Shown: in pieces, positions 44,013 to 52,362 of the stretch
Numbering within the stretch: the first letter of the stretch is position 1
Layout of the letters: the number at the start of each line of letters is the position of its first letter
Notes under the pieces: generated by a model
Databases searched by the model: none
What the model saw: only the letters and a program-made list of their open reading frames with translations
What the model was told of the DNA's origin: nothing
From: Syntrophotalea carbinolica DSM 2380
GTDB lineage: Bacteria; Desulfobacterota; Desulfuromonadia; Desulfuromonadales; Syntrophotaleaceae
NCBI RefSeq assembly: GCF_000012885.1
Contig: NC_007498.2
Span: 186,001-250,000, forward strand
Reading direction: 5' to 3'
Length of the DNA: 64,000 bases
Made by a program: the position numbers and the translations under genes

Positions 44013-44681
44013 CTAGGACTTTATCCACCGGTCATATGCGGTAATATCCCGTTGAATGATGTCCTGGCCTTTCTGCAGGCGCCAACGGTTGGTATCGCGC
44101 AGGCTGAAGACACAGCCGCAGTATTGCTGGTGATAAAATCCCTCGCGTCGCGAAACTTCGATCATGCGCTGGGAACCGCCGGCCTTGCGCCAGTTGAAGG
44201 GCCAGAAGCTGACGCCCGGCTGAGCGGCGGCAGCCGTCAGGCCCGCCTCATTGACCTGCGCCAGATCTTTCCACCGGGAAATCCCCAGGGTGGTGGCGAA
44301 GACCTCGAAACCGTGCGCCGCGGCATAAGCAGCTGTGGACGCCAGCCGCATCTCGAAACAGACGCCGCAACGCGCGCCGCGTTCAGCTTCCTCCTCCAGG
44401 CCGGAAACCGCACGAAACCAGGGCGCCGGGTCGTTATCGGCATCCACAAAATCGACGCCGAGCTTGACCGCAAAATCCCTCTGTTCTTCCTTGCGCTTCC
44501 GATATTCATCGCGCGGATGGATATTGGGGTTGCAGAAGTACAGCGTTACCGCTACCCGGGCCTCAACGAGAGTTTCGAGAATCCCCCCGGCGCATGGTGC
44601 GCAGCAGGAGTGCAGCAGCAGACGCCGGGCACCGCCGGGCAGTTCCAATTCCATATGTTTTTTCTTGGCAGCATGTTTCAC
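44013..44681 (-). CDS. queH: Epoxyqueuosine reductase QueH
   Basis: The 222-residue enzyme carries the QueH cysteines: LLLHSCCAPCAGG near the N-terminus, GARCGVCFEMRL in the middle and YHQQYCGCVFS near the end. It completes queuosine in tRNA by reducing epoxyqueuosine using an Fe-S cluster. The start is uncertain: GTG at 44681 has CGGAG nine bases upstream, while ATG at 44654 has no ribosome site; a longer frame upstream lacks support. Confidence 0.88.
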   Translation of the reverse strand: MKHAAKKKHMELELPGGARRLLLHSCCAPCAGGILETLVEARVAVTLYFCNPNIHPRDEYRKRKEEQRDFAVKLGVDFVDADNDPAPWFRAVSGLEEEAERGARCGVCFEMRLASTAAYAAAHGFEVFATTLGISRWKDLAQVNEAGLTAAAAQPGVSFWPFNWRKAGGSQRMIEVSRREGFYHQQYCGCVFSLRDTNRWRLQKGQDIIQRDITAYDRWIKS

Positions 44682-44842
44682 GGAAAATACTCCGGGTTCG
44701 CAACCTTTTTTCCCAGCCTGAGCAATCTTCAGCAGCAGTATACCCTCAATCTTCCTCGCCGAACAAGTTCCGCCGCAAGTGTAACCAGTGAGGGCCTTGA
44801 GCGATAAGCTGTCGCCGGTGGTGAATTCCGGATTGTTAAACC

Positions 44843-44881
44843 TTGACAATCGGGCATCTATTTGTCTTATTGTACAAATAG
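44843..44881 (+). promoter_or_regulatory. Promoter and operator of the arsR-type operon
   Basis: TTGACA (44843-44848) is followed after 16 bases by TCTTAT (44865-44870). The inverted repeat CTATTTGT-N8-ACAAATAG (44858-44881) covers the -10 and start region, the usual place of an ArsR-family operator. Autoregulation of the operon at 44908-46840 is likely. Confidence 0.65.
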
Positions 44882-44907
44882 GCAATAAATATCGAGAGGC
44901 AGCGATC

Positions 44908-45189
44908 GTGACCCAAAACAACGATGATCTTGAGTATTGCAGCGATTTTTTTAAAGCGCTCGCCCATCCGACCCGGATTGTTCTCGTCGAGGATCTGGCC
45001 GAGGGCGAAAAATGCGTCTGCGACCTGGCGCAAAAGATCGACGCGGATATCTCCACCGTTTCGCGTCATTTGCGGGAACTCAGAAACGCCGGCATCGTAG
45101 CCAACCAAAAGCGCGGCAACCAGGTTTTCTACAGCTTGCGCACTCCCTGCATTCTGAATTTCCTGCAGTGCATCCGTAAATTGCAGTAA
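44908..45189 (+). CDS. ArsR-family metalloregulator
   Basis: The 93-residue protein has a winged helix with FFKALAHPTRIVLVEDL, the cysteine pair motif EKCVCDLAQ used for arsenite or metal sensing, and STVSRHLRELRNAGIV as recognition helix. The GTG start follows GAGAGG. It heads an operon with a permease and a thioredoxin-like protein and probably derepresses them when its metal ligand binds. Confidence 0.9.
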   Translation: MTQNNDDLEYCSDFFKALAHPTRIVLVEDLAEGEKCVCDLAQKIDADISTVSRHLRELRNAGIVANQKRGNQVFYSLRTPCILNFLQCIRKLQ

Positions 45190-45238
45190 GGCGAAGCATG
45201 GTTCCGTGGCGACGGTGTCGACGTAAAGGAGTCCGACT

Positions 45239-46552
45239 ATGAAATGGATCAGGGAATGGAAGTCACTGGCTTTGATCATCGGCGGATTTATCCTGTGTTA
45301 TTACCTGCCCGTCGATTGGCTGCGCAGTCTCGAACGTCTGCACAATGCGCTGTGGGAGTCCCTTTACCTGGTCAAATGGTACGCCCGCGAGCATGTGTTG
45401 CTGTGCCTGGTGCCGGCCTTTTTCATCGCCGGGGCGGTGGGCGTGTTCGTCGGCCAGGCTTCGGTGATGAAATATCTGGGAGCCCGGGCCAACAAGGTGC
45501 TCGCTTACGGGGTGGCTTCCGTTTCCGGGGCGGTGCTGGCGGTCTGCTCCTGCACCATCCTGCCGTTGTTCGCCGGCATTTACCGCATGGGCGCCGGGCT
45601 GGGACCGGCCTGTGCCTTTCTTTATTCCGGTCCCGCCATCAATATCCTGGCGGTGGTTCTGACGGCCAGAATCCTCGGTCCGGAAATCGGCATAGCGCGC
45701 GCCGTCGGTGCGGTTCTGTTCAGTATCGTCATCGGTCTCTGCATGCACTTTTTGTTTCGTCATGAAGAGCTGGAAAAGGTCAAGGCTACCGTGGCCATGC
45801 CGGAACCGGAGGTGTCCCGCCCGTTATGGCAGAATGCCATCTATTTCGCGGCCATGGTCGGTATCCTGGTGTTTGCTAATTGGGGCCGGCCGTCGGCGGA
45901 AACCGGTCTCTGGCATCTGATTTATGCAGCCAAGTGGCCGGTGACCGGAGCCTTTGCCGCGCTGTTGGGCTGGATTCTGGTGCGCTGGTTTCAGGTGCGC
46001 TGGTGGAAAATCCTGCTGCTCGCGCTTCTGACCGGGTTGCTGGCGGTGTTGTTTCCGCAGATCCCGGGCATTGCTTTCGTGGTCGGCGTGATCGGTCTTT
46101 CGGTGATCATCAATACCGAAGGCGAGGAAATGCAGGAATGGTTCGAAACCTCCTGGGGTTTTGCCAGGCAGATCCTGCCATTGTTGCTTATCGGGGTGGT
46201 TATCGCCGGAGCGCTGCTGGGTCGTCCCGGCTCCGAGGGGCTGATCCCTTCGGACTGGGTGGCCCGTTCCGTTGGCGGCAACTCCCTGGGGGCCAACCTG
46301 TTCGCTTCCGTAGCCGGCGCCTTCATGTATTTCGCCACCCTTACCGAGGTGCCGATTCTCGAAGGGTTGCTCGGCGCAGGCATGGGCAAGGGTCCGGCGC
46401 TGGCCCTGCTGCTGGCGGGGCCGGCTTTGAGCCTGCCGAATATGCTGGTCATTCGCAGTGTCATGGGCACTAAAAAAACCCTGGCTTTCGTAGCGTTGGT
46501 GGTGGTGATGGCGACGGTCAGCGGATTGATTTTCGGAACATTCTGGGGCTGA
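45239..46552 (+). CDS. Permease of the ArsP/DUF318 (PF03773) type
   Basis: The 437-residue protein has about ten membrane helices. It has the family hallmarks VCSCTILPLFAGIYRMGAGL and FLYSGPAINILA, and a second half repeat with FATLTEVPILEGLLGAG and LLLAGPALSLPNMLVI. Such permeases export organic arsenicals or other metalloid species. Together with the ArsR regulator and the thioredoxin-like partner it forms a resistance operon; the exact substrate is not shown. Confidence 0.9.
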   Translation: MKWIREWKSLALIIGGFILCYYLPVDWLRSLERLHNALWESLYLVKWYAREHVLLCLVPAFFIAGAVGVFVGQASVMKYLGARANKVLAYGVASVSGAVLAVCSCTILPLFAGIYRMGAGLGPACAFLYSGPAINILAVVLTARILGPEIGIARAVGAVLFSIVIGLCMHFLFRHEELEKVKATVAMPEPEVSRPLWQNAIYFAAMVGILVFANWGRPSAETGLWHLIYAAKWPVTGAFAALLGWILVRWFQVRWWKILLLALLTGLLAVLFPQIPGIAFVVGVIGLSVIINTEGEEMQEWFETSWGFARQILPLLLIGVVIAGALLGRPGSEGLIPSDWVARSVGGNSLGANLFASVAGAFMYFATLTEVPILEGLLGAGMGKGPALALLLAGPALSLPNMLVIRSVMGTKKTLAFVALVVVMATVSGLIFGTFWG

Positions 46553-46606
46553 TTTGCTTCAGAGTGGTCTATTCGACAAAACTGTATCAAGGGAAAGGTT
46601 TTAACC

Positions 46607-46840
46607 ATGAAAAAGATTCAGATTCTCGGTACCGGTTGCAAAAAATGCCAGACGCTTCTGGAGAACGCCGAAACCGCCGCGAAGCAGCTTGGCATCGAGT
46701 ATGAGCTGGTCAAGGTATCGGATATCAAGGATATCGCAGCGTTTGGTGTCATGATGACGCCGGCCCTGGCTGTTGATGGCGAAGTCAAAGTGGCCGGCAA
46801 GGTACCCAAGGCGGAAGATCTGAAGAAATATCTGGCCTGA
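46607..46840 (+). CDS. Thioredoxin-fold small redox-active disulphide protein
   Basis: The 77-residue protein has an N-terminal CxxC (C11 and C14 in GTGCKKCQ) and a cis-proline block MMTPALAVDGEVKVAGKVP. It belongs to the TM0996/redox-active disulphide protein 2 family, which often follows PF03773 permeases. It may reduce or shuttle the metalloid for the permease. It lies 54 bases after it. Confidence 0.9.
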   Translation: MKKIQILGTGCKKCQTLLENAETAAKQLGIEYELVKVSDIKDIAAFGVMMTPALAVDGEVKVAGKVPKAEDLKKYLA

Positions 46841-46892
46841 TTCCGATGCTATACAGGCAACCTGCGGTTGCACTGTATCATTGCCAAAAAGC

Positions 46893-46925
46893 CATGCCCC
46901 GGGGATTCGCTATCCCCGGGGCATG
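46893..46925 (+). terminator. Hairpin terminator after the arsR-type operon
   Basis: CATGCCCCGGGGAT (46893-46906) and ATCCCCGGGGCATG (46912-46925) form a perfect 14-bp stem with a 5-base loop, followed by a short T-containing stretch. Confidence 0.75.
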
Positions 46926-46968
46926 CGTTTATCTACCGTTTAAGATGCTGGTTTTCAGAAAAAAAACA

Positions 46969-47052
46969 TTTACCGCAGAGACCGCAAAGTTCGCAGAGGA
47001 ATTATTCCCTAACAACTCTTTCTCTGCGCTCTCTGCGTACTCTGCGGTGAAT
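46969..47052. repeat. Palindromic intergenic repeat (CTCTGCG type), copy 1
   Basis: The left arm TTACCGCAGAGACCGCAAAG and right arm CTCTGCGTACTCTGCGGTGA form an inverted repeat with internal CTCTGCG iterations. This kind of repeat is scattered between genes in many bacteria. A half copy is found at 48394-48428 on the other side of the S-adenosylmethionine synthetase gene. Confidence 0.7.
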
Positions 47053-47085
47053 GCTTTGGAATGGCTTTGAGTAATTATCCCAGCC

Positions 47086-48288
47086 TTAACAGACCGGATG
47101 TTTCCCTTCGATCAACTCCCTGCACAGCGGTTCCACCCCTGCCAGCGCTTCCGCCAGAATCGTCTGGGCGGACTGCCGGATCGGTTCAAATGGCTGCCCC
47201 GCTGCGGGCAGGATCTGCGCCGCCAGCATTTGTGGCTGGTCGATGGGTGCGCCGATCTGGCTGACCAGGAACACGTAGACCTCCTGCAGATCGGGGATGC
47301 TTTGGTAAATGCGGCGTGCCGCCTGGTGTGCCAGCACGTTGTAAATCTTGCCGACATGACTGACCGGATTCTTGCCGGCGACCGCTTCGGTGCCGATGGG
47401 GCGCCCGACGGGGATAAGTCCGTTGACCCGGTTCCCCCGACCGACCTGGCCGGAATCGGCATCTTCGGCGGATGTGCCGAGCAGACTCAGGTAGACGCCG
47501 CCCAGCCCGCGGCCGGCCTGGTCGAGGGTGTTGAGATGAACCGTGGCATCGTCAAAACCCGGCAGGGTGGCGGCGAACCGCTGCAGGTCGGTCAGGATAG
47601 CGCGTTTGCGCTCGAAGTAGGCCTGTTCGCTAGCGATAAGACGTGCCATTAACGGCATGGCAACGGTGAAATCGACGTGTCGGCCGCGCCGCACTCCCAT
47701 GACCTTGACATCCTCACCGGTTTCGGGGTGCCGGGATTTGAAGTCGCTTCCGTTGACATAGTTCTCCAGAGCCAGCACCGCCTGTTCCGTGGGGCTCAGG
47801 GGGTAATAACCGACGGCTGCGGAACTGTCGTTGGCGGCATGCACCTGGCCCCGGCGTGCGAAGATATCGGTGAGTTCTGCGGAGCCGGGAGCCAGCACCG
47901 ACCGGCAGATCAGGTGGCGTTCCGGATCGATAAAGCGCATGTGCCGATTCAACCAGTCCCGCACGGCCGCTTCGGTGATATCCGCTACGGGAACCTTGTG
48001 GCCTTTGACCTCGACCGTCGCCCGGTCTCCGATGATCAATTCCATCGGTTTGAGTATGCGGCCGCCGCCGAACCATTTTTCAACGCTGCCGGCGCTAAGC
48101 AGGCCTTTGTCGATATTATGGTGCAGCACCGCGCCGAACTCTTTCAGATAGTATCGCGAAAGTTGTTGGGAGATGGTTTCCAGCATGGCGTCGCACATGC
48201 TGTCGGGATGTCCGATTCCCTTGCGTTCCACAATCTCAAAGGGCTGGTCGGCCATGGCCAAGCCATGAAAGGGGGCTACCAGAATCAT
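47086..48288 (-). CDS. Archaeal-type S-adenosylmethionine synthetase
   Basis: The 400-residue protein belongs to the archaeal AdoMet synthetase family, not bacterial MetK. It shows VERKGIGHPDSMCDAMLETI, HHNIDKGLL, GHKVPVADITEAAVRDWL and GRGNRVNGLIPVGRPIGTEA. It makes S-adenosylmethionine from methionine and ATP. AAGGAGA precedes ATG 48288. Some deltaproteobacteria carry this form in addition to or instead of MetK. The gene sits alone between two repeat copies, compatible with acquisition, but its composition is like the flanks. It could supply the many SAM-using enzymes of this window. Confidence 0.9.
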   Translation of the reverse strand: MILVAPFHGLAMADQPFEIVERKGIGHPDSMCDAMLETISQQLSRYYLKEFGAVLHHNIDKGLLSAGSVEKWFGGGRILKPMELIIGDRATVEVKGHKVPVADITEAAVRDWLNRHMRFIDPERHLICRSVLAPGSAELTDIFARRGQVHAANDSSAAVGYYPLSPTEQAVLALENYVNGSDFKSRHPETGEDVKVMGVRRGRHVDFTVAMPLMARLIASEQAYFERKRAILTDLQRFAATLPGFDDATVHLNTLDQAGRGLGGVYLSLLGTSAEDADSGQVGRGNRVNGLIPVGRPIGTEAVAGKNPVSHVGKIYNVLAHQAARRIYQSIPDLQEVYVFLVSQIGAPIDQPQMLAAQILPAAGQPFEPIRQSAQTILAEALAGVEPLCRELIEGKHPVC

Positions 48289-48393
48289 GCGCCGTCTCCT
48301 TGCGGTAAGCAGCGGGCTTCGTTTTTTTGCTTCTGGTACCAATTGTACAATGCATCCGCCCGGAAACCAGCGGCACGGCAAACTAACGGTGGG

Positions 48394-48428
48394 TCTTCTC
48401 GGCGTTCTCTGCGTGCTCTGCGGTGAAT
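48394..48428. repeat. Palindromic intergenic repeat (CTCTGCG type), half copy
   Basis: The stretch TTCTCTGCGTGCTCTGCGGT and following GAAT matches the right arm of the element at 46969-47052. The left arm is not present. Confidence 0.6.
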
Positions 48429-48435
48429 AGTTTGC

Positions 48436-51400
48436 TTACCGGAATTCAATCTTGTAATACAGGTCTACGCCGCTTTCCTCGCCGGTGGTCGATTCCAGTT
48501 GCCAGTGCTTGCCCAGGCTGTAGCGCAATCGGAATTCCTGGGTATTGGCGAACAGGGACTGGCCGATACTGACATACAGGCTGGGACTGAGATACTTGCC
48601 GATGGTCAGCATCGAGCTGGAGACATCGTCCTGGCCGGTGGCGCTGCCGGTTTCAAAGCCCAGGACATCGACTCCCAGTTGCCGTTTGAGGCGATCGCGC
48701 ATGACCACCGATTCCCCCTGGGAAAGCAGCAGCCCGCCGGCGGTCATCAACAGATCGGCTTCCCCGGCATTGCGCGCCGAAGCCCGGCCCAGTACGATAT
48801 ACGCCAGCCGGTCGCTGTCGGACATGGCCGGTTCGGAAGTGAGTTTAACCACCGGCAGGCGGGGCGTGCCGCTGACCTGGACCCCCGCCTTGATCTTGCC
48901 GACGGTGCGCAGGGCGACGATATCCAGGGTCGGTTGCGCAAGCGGCCCGTTGAACAGAAGATTGCCGCGCGTGATGTCCAGCCGGGTGCCATAGGCGGCG
49001 TACATCCCTTCGGCCACGGCGATGCGTCCATTGGCGGTCAGGGCATTGCTGTCGATGGAGCTTAAGTGCAGTTCTCCCGTCAGGCGGGCGTCGAGGCCTG
49101 AGGCCTTGACCAGCACATGGTCTCCCAGCAGCAGTCGGATATCGGCCTGAATGGGGAATTCGGCGGAAGGTTTTTCCGGGGACTGTTCGCCAACCATGAC
49201 CACATCGTCGCTGGGAGTGATGAGCGACGGTTTTTTATTGTCCCGGATCATGACTTCCGACAGTTTGACAGTGCCGGTGACCTTCAGCTCTGAGGTTGAA
49301 CCCGTAATGAGCAGGTCCGGATCGGCCTGTATCTGTATTTCCGGCAGATTGACCAGTTGCACGCCCTGGCCCTTCAGGGTCACGTTGTAGTTGCCGGGTT
49401 TCCAATCGTGCAACTGCAGGGAGCCTTTGCCCCGCAGGGTTCCTTTACCGGATTGCAGGGACAGGTTGTCGAGCAGGATACGATCCCCGTCAAGACGTGC
49501 CAGGATATTCACCTTTTGCAGTTCCAGGCCGGCTATGGGCAGATAGGCGCCGGCTTCGAGCAGCTGTACCTGTCCATTCAGTTGCGGTTGTTGCCAGGTA
49601 CCGTCTCCGCGCAGTTTGATTTCGACGCGCCCGCGGGATTCCTGCACCGCTCCGGGCATCAACGCGGCAAACAGCCCCAACTCGGTGCTGCGGCCGTCGA
49701 TGATTATGTCCAGTGCCCCCTGTTGCGCCGGTTTTACGGGCATACGCGCCGGAATCGGCAGTCGGAAACTGCCGTTCAGATGACCGTAATCCCCCAATTG
49801 CACCTCGGTTTGGCCAGAAAGCTCCTCACCGCGCCAGTTCCAGTTCAGCTCGGCATTTTGTACCGGGACGGTGATCTGTCCCTGCTCCTTGTCGGTCGCG
49901 ATCTGACCGCCGGTGACGGTTATCCGGCCGTCGGCGATCAGTTGCCGGCCGGGCAGCAGTTTTCCTGTGGATTGACCGGAGAGGATACCCTGGATGGCGA
50001 TGCCGGAGGGCAGCCAGGGCGCCAACAGTTGCAGGTCCAGATCCCGGCAGAGCCATTGCCAGTCGGCCTGTTCCGGCAGGGTCATGGATGTGCTGCGCCC
50101 GCCCTGGATACGCCCTTGCAGCCGTCCCCCTTGCTTGAGGTCCGCATGGAGCTCGGCCTGTAATCGCGCGGGGGTCCATGACAGGCTGGCTTCGGCCCCG
50201 GCCAGGTGCAGTTGCCGTCCCTCGCGCTCGAGGGAACCAGCGGTCTTTAGATCGGCAAGCAGTGCGAAAGCTCCATCGGCGGTTTGTTCCCATGAGGCGT
50301 TGCCGCTGCTGTTACCGGTGATTTTGGTGCCGTCCAGCCAGGCTTGCGCATGGGCCAGGCGAAGTTGTTCCCACGCGAGTTGCCCTCGGCCGATCAGGGG
50401 CGCGTATTGGATTTGCGCCGCTGCCGAGAGGGCTTCACCGGAGGTGCCTGTCAGGCGCAGTGCGGCAAGCTTGAGTCCTTTTTGCGACACGCTCAATGCG
50501 GCGGGGTCAGCCAGGTTCAAGGTGTCGATGGCATCCCGCAGGGTCAGTTCGGTCACAGATCCTTGCCATGCGGATTTTTCGTAGCCGCCGGCGGCGGTCA
50601 GCTTCAGCTGTGTCTGCCGTGGAAGGGTGATGCGGGCGCTCAGGCTATGCTGTTCGGGACGGCCGTTGCCGCGGATGGAAAGGGCCGAAATTTGAACATC
50701 ATTGTACTGCAACCCCGTCAGGTCGGCCTCGAGGGAGCCGCTGCGGTTCGCTGCCAGGGCGGCGGAAAAACGAAGATTTCGAACCCCGAGCTGGCCGTGT
50801 TGCAGGGCGCGCCCGCTGCCGTTGAGCTCGCCGGCCACCTGTTGGTTGCGCCAGCGTATCCAGCCGCGTCCCTGCATGGCTCCGGTCAGTTCCGGCACAA
50901 GGCTGGCCAGGTCATCGACCCTGGCGGCAAAGTCGATACGCTGCTGCAGTCGCCCCCGTGCGGTGAGGTCGAGGCCCCGGCTTTGCAGCTGCAAGGTGTC
51001 GATCTGCACGTCCTCGTTTTGCAGCCGGGCCCGGATTTGCCCCTGCAAGGGGGCGTCGCGCAGGGTGCTCGGCAGCAAACGGGCGTCAATCCTGGCGCTC
51101 ATACCGCCCTGATCGAGGCGACTCCATACGCCCTCGGCCTGCAGGTTGATGTTGCCCGGCCAGGCCAGACCGGCACGTTGGGGGTTGAGGTCATGGCCGC
51201 TGAGTTTGCCGCGGATGCTCAGTTGCGGTGTCCAGCGCACATTGGCATCGCCGTCGATGGTGCCATCCAGCCCATGGATGTTGAGATCGGTGAGATCTAA
51301 ATTCTGGCGATTACCGCTGAAGGAGGTTTCGAGCCGGAGATCCCGCCATTGCGTCGCCCGGTTGTTCAGTGCCAGCGTTCCCGCATAGGCATCCGGGTCA

Positions 51401-52362
51401 GCCTTCAGCGTCAGGTGTCCATCCAGATGGGTCGTCTGCCCTGCCAGTGTGGCCAGATCCAGGTTCTTCAGGTCGGCGGAGAGTTCGAGCCGGGGTTTGG
51501 GTTCGGCCCAGTCAAGGCGCACCTTGCCGTGGAGGGAGCCTGTCGATGACAAGCTCCGCAGGTCGAAGTTGTCCAGCCTCAGGTCGGTCGGTGTCACGAC
51601 AAAGGGCGTGGCCAGTTGCAGAATACCTGCCGCAGGCGCCTGTGCGCCGGCATGCAGAGTGCCGGTCAGCGACCCGGGTTGCTCCCCGGGCTGCAGGGTC
51701 AGCGCCAGAATCAGGGGCACAGCGGTTTGCGTGTCCGGTTTGGTCAGCGCTGCCCCTTTTAGTCGCAGTCCCGGTTGGTGCCAGTCGATTGCGGCACGGG
51801 CGGTCCATGCCCCCGCATCGCTCAGTGCCGTAACTATCGGGATGCGCAGTCGCCGTCCCGTCCAACGGGCCTTGGCGGCCAGTCCTTGCAGATAAAACGA
51901 GGGCCCATCCGGTTGTTGCCATCTGAGTCGCTTGATCTGCACATCGTCCAGGGCGACGTGGATTTTCTGCATCCAGCCGGGCAGCTCGGGCCAGGCCAGA
52001 TCAAGGGGTTCGCGTGGCTGGTCTTTTTCGGGGATTGTGACAAGGGTCACATCTTCCAGGTTCAGAGAGCGGATGCGCACGTTTCTGTGCAGCAGCCCGG
52101 CGGCGCGCCAGCGCCATGTCAGCCGGCCGATGGTCGCTGTGCCCCCGGTCCAGCGCACTTCCAGGCCGGACAATCTGAGTTCGTCGGTAAGACGCCCCTC
52201 GACGGTCTGGACGGCAACGGTCTCCGGCATGCGGCTTGCCACGGTACGGATCAGCCAGGCGGAGCCCCCGGCTGTGGCCATCACCCAATAGCACCCGAAC
52301 ACGAAGGCCAGAGTGCCCAGCAGTACCAGCCCGCCAAGAATATGGAGTACGTAGCGTTTCAC
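48436..52362 (-). CDS. tamB: Translocation and assembly module protein TamB
   Basis: The 1308-residue protein has an N-terminal signal anchor (LHILGGLVLLGTLAFVFGCY) and a very long periplasmic beta-helical region, ending in the DUF490/TamB domain (LTSEPAMSDSDRLAYIVLGR, then LLLSQGESVVMRDRL). TamB-like proteins help insert outer-membrane proteins and carry phospholipids between membranes. It starts with GTG and overlaps the tamA stop by four bases (GTGA), so the two are coupled. Confidence 0.92.
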   Translation of the reverse strand: MKRYVLHILGGLVLLGTLAFVFGCYWVMATAGGSAWLIRTVASRMPETVAVQTVEGRLTDELRLSGLEVRWTGGTATIGRLTWRWRAAGLLHRNVRIRSLNLEDVTLVTIPEKDQPREPLDLAWPELPGWMQKIHVALDDVQIKRLRWQQPDGPSFYLQGLAAKARWTGRRLRIPIVTALSDAGAWTARAAIDWHQPGLRLKGAALTKPDTQTAVPLILALTLQPGEQPGSLTGTLHAGAQAPAAGILQLATPFVVTPTDLRLDNFDLRSLSSTGSLHGKVRLDWAEPKPRLELSADLKNLDLATLAGQTTHLDGHLTLKADPDAYAGTLALNNRATQWRDLRLETSFSGNRQNLDLTDLNIHGLDGTIDGDANVRWTPQLSIRGKLSGHDLNPQRAGLAWPGNINLQAEGVWSRLDQGGMSARIDARLLPSTLRDAPLQGQIRARLQNEDVQIDTLQLQSRGLDLTARGRLQQRIDFAARVDDLASLVPELTGAMQGRGWIRWRNQQVAGELNGSGRALQHGQLGVRNLRFSAALAANRSGSLEADLTGLQYNDVQISALSIRGNGRPEQHSLSARITLPRQTQLKLTAAGGYEKSAWQGSVTELTLRDAIDTLNLADPAALSVSQKGLKLAALRLTGTSGEALSAAAQIQYAPLIGRGQLAWEQLRLAHAQAWLDGTKITGNSSGNASWEQTADGAFALLADLKTAGSLEREGRQLHLAGAEASLSWTPARLQAELHADLKQGGRLQGRIQGGRSTSMTLPEQADWQWLCRDLDLQLLAPWLPSGIAIQGILSGQSTGKLLPGRQLIADGRITVTGGQIATDKEQGQITVPVQNAELNWNWRGEELSGQTEVQLGDYGHLNGSFRLPIPARMPVKPAQQGALDIIIDGRSTELGLFAALMPGAVQESRGRVEIKLRGDGTWQQPQLNGQVQLLEAGAYLPIAGLELQKVNILARLDGDRILLDNLSLQSGKGTLRGKGSLQLHDWKPGNYNVTLKGQGVQLVNLPEIQIQADPDLLITGSTSELKVTGTVKLSEVMIRDNKKPSLITPSDDVVMVGEQSPEKPSAEFPIQADIRLLLGDHVLVKASGLDARLTGELHLSSIDSNALTANGRIAVAEGMYAAYGTRLDITRGNLLFNGPLAQPTLDIVALRTVGKIKAGVQVSGTPRLPVVKLTSEPAMSDSDRLAYIVLGRASARNAGEADLLMTAGGLLLSQGESVVMRDRLKRQLGVDVLGFETGSATGQDDVSSSMLTIGKYLSPSLYVSIGQSLFANTQEFRLRYSLGKHWQLESTTGEESGVDLYYKIEFR

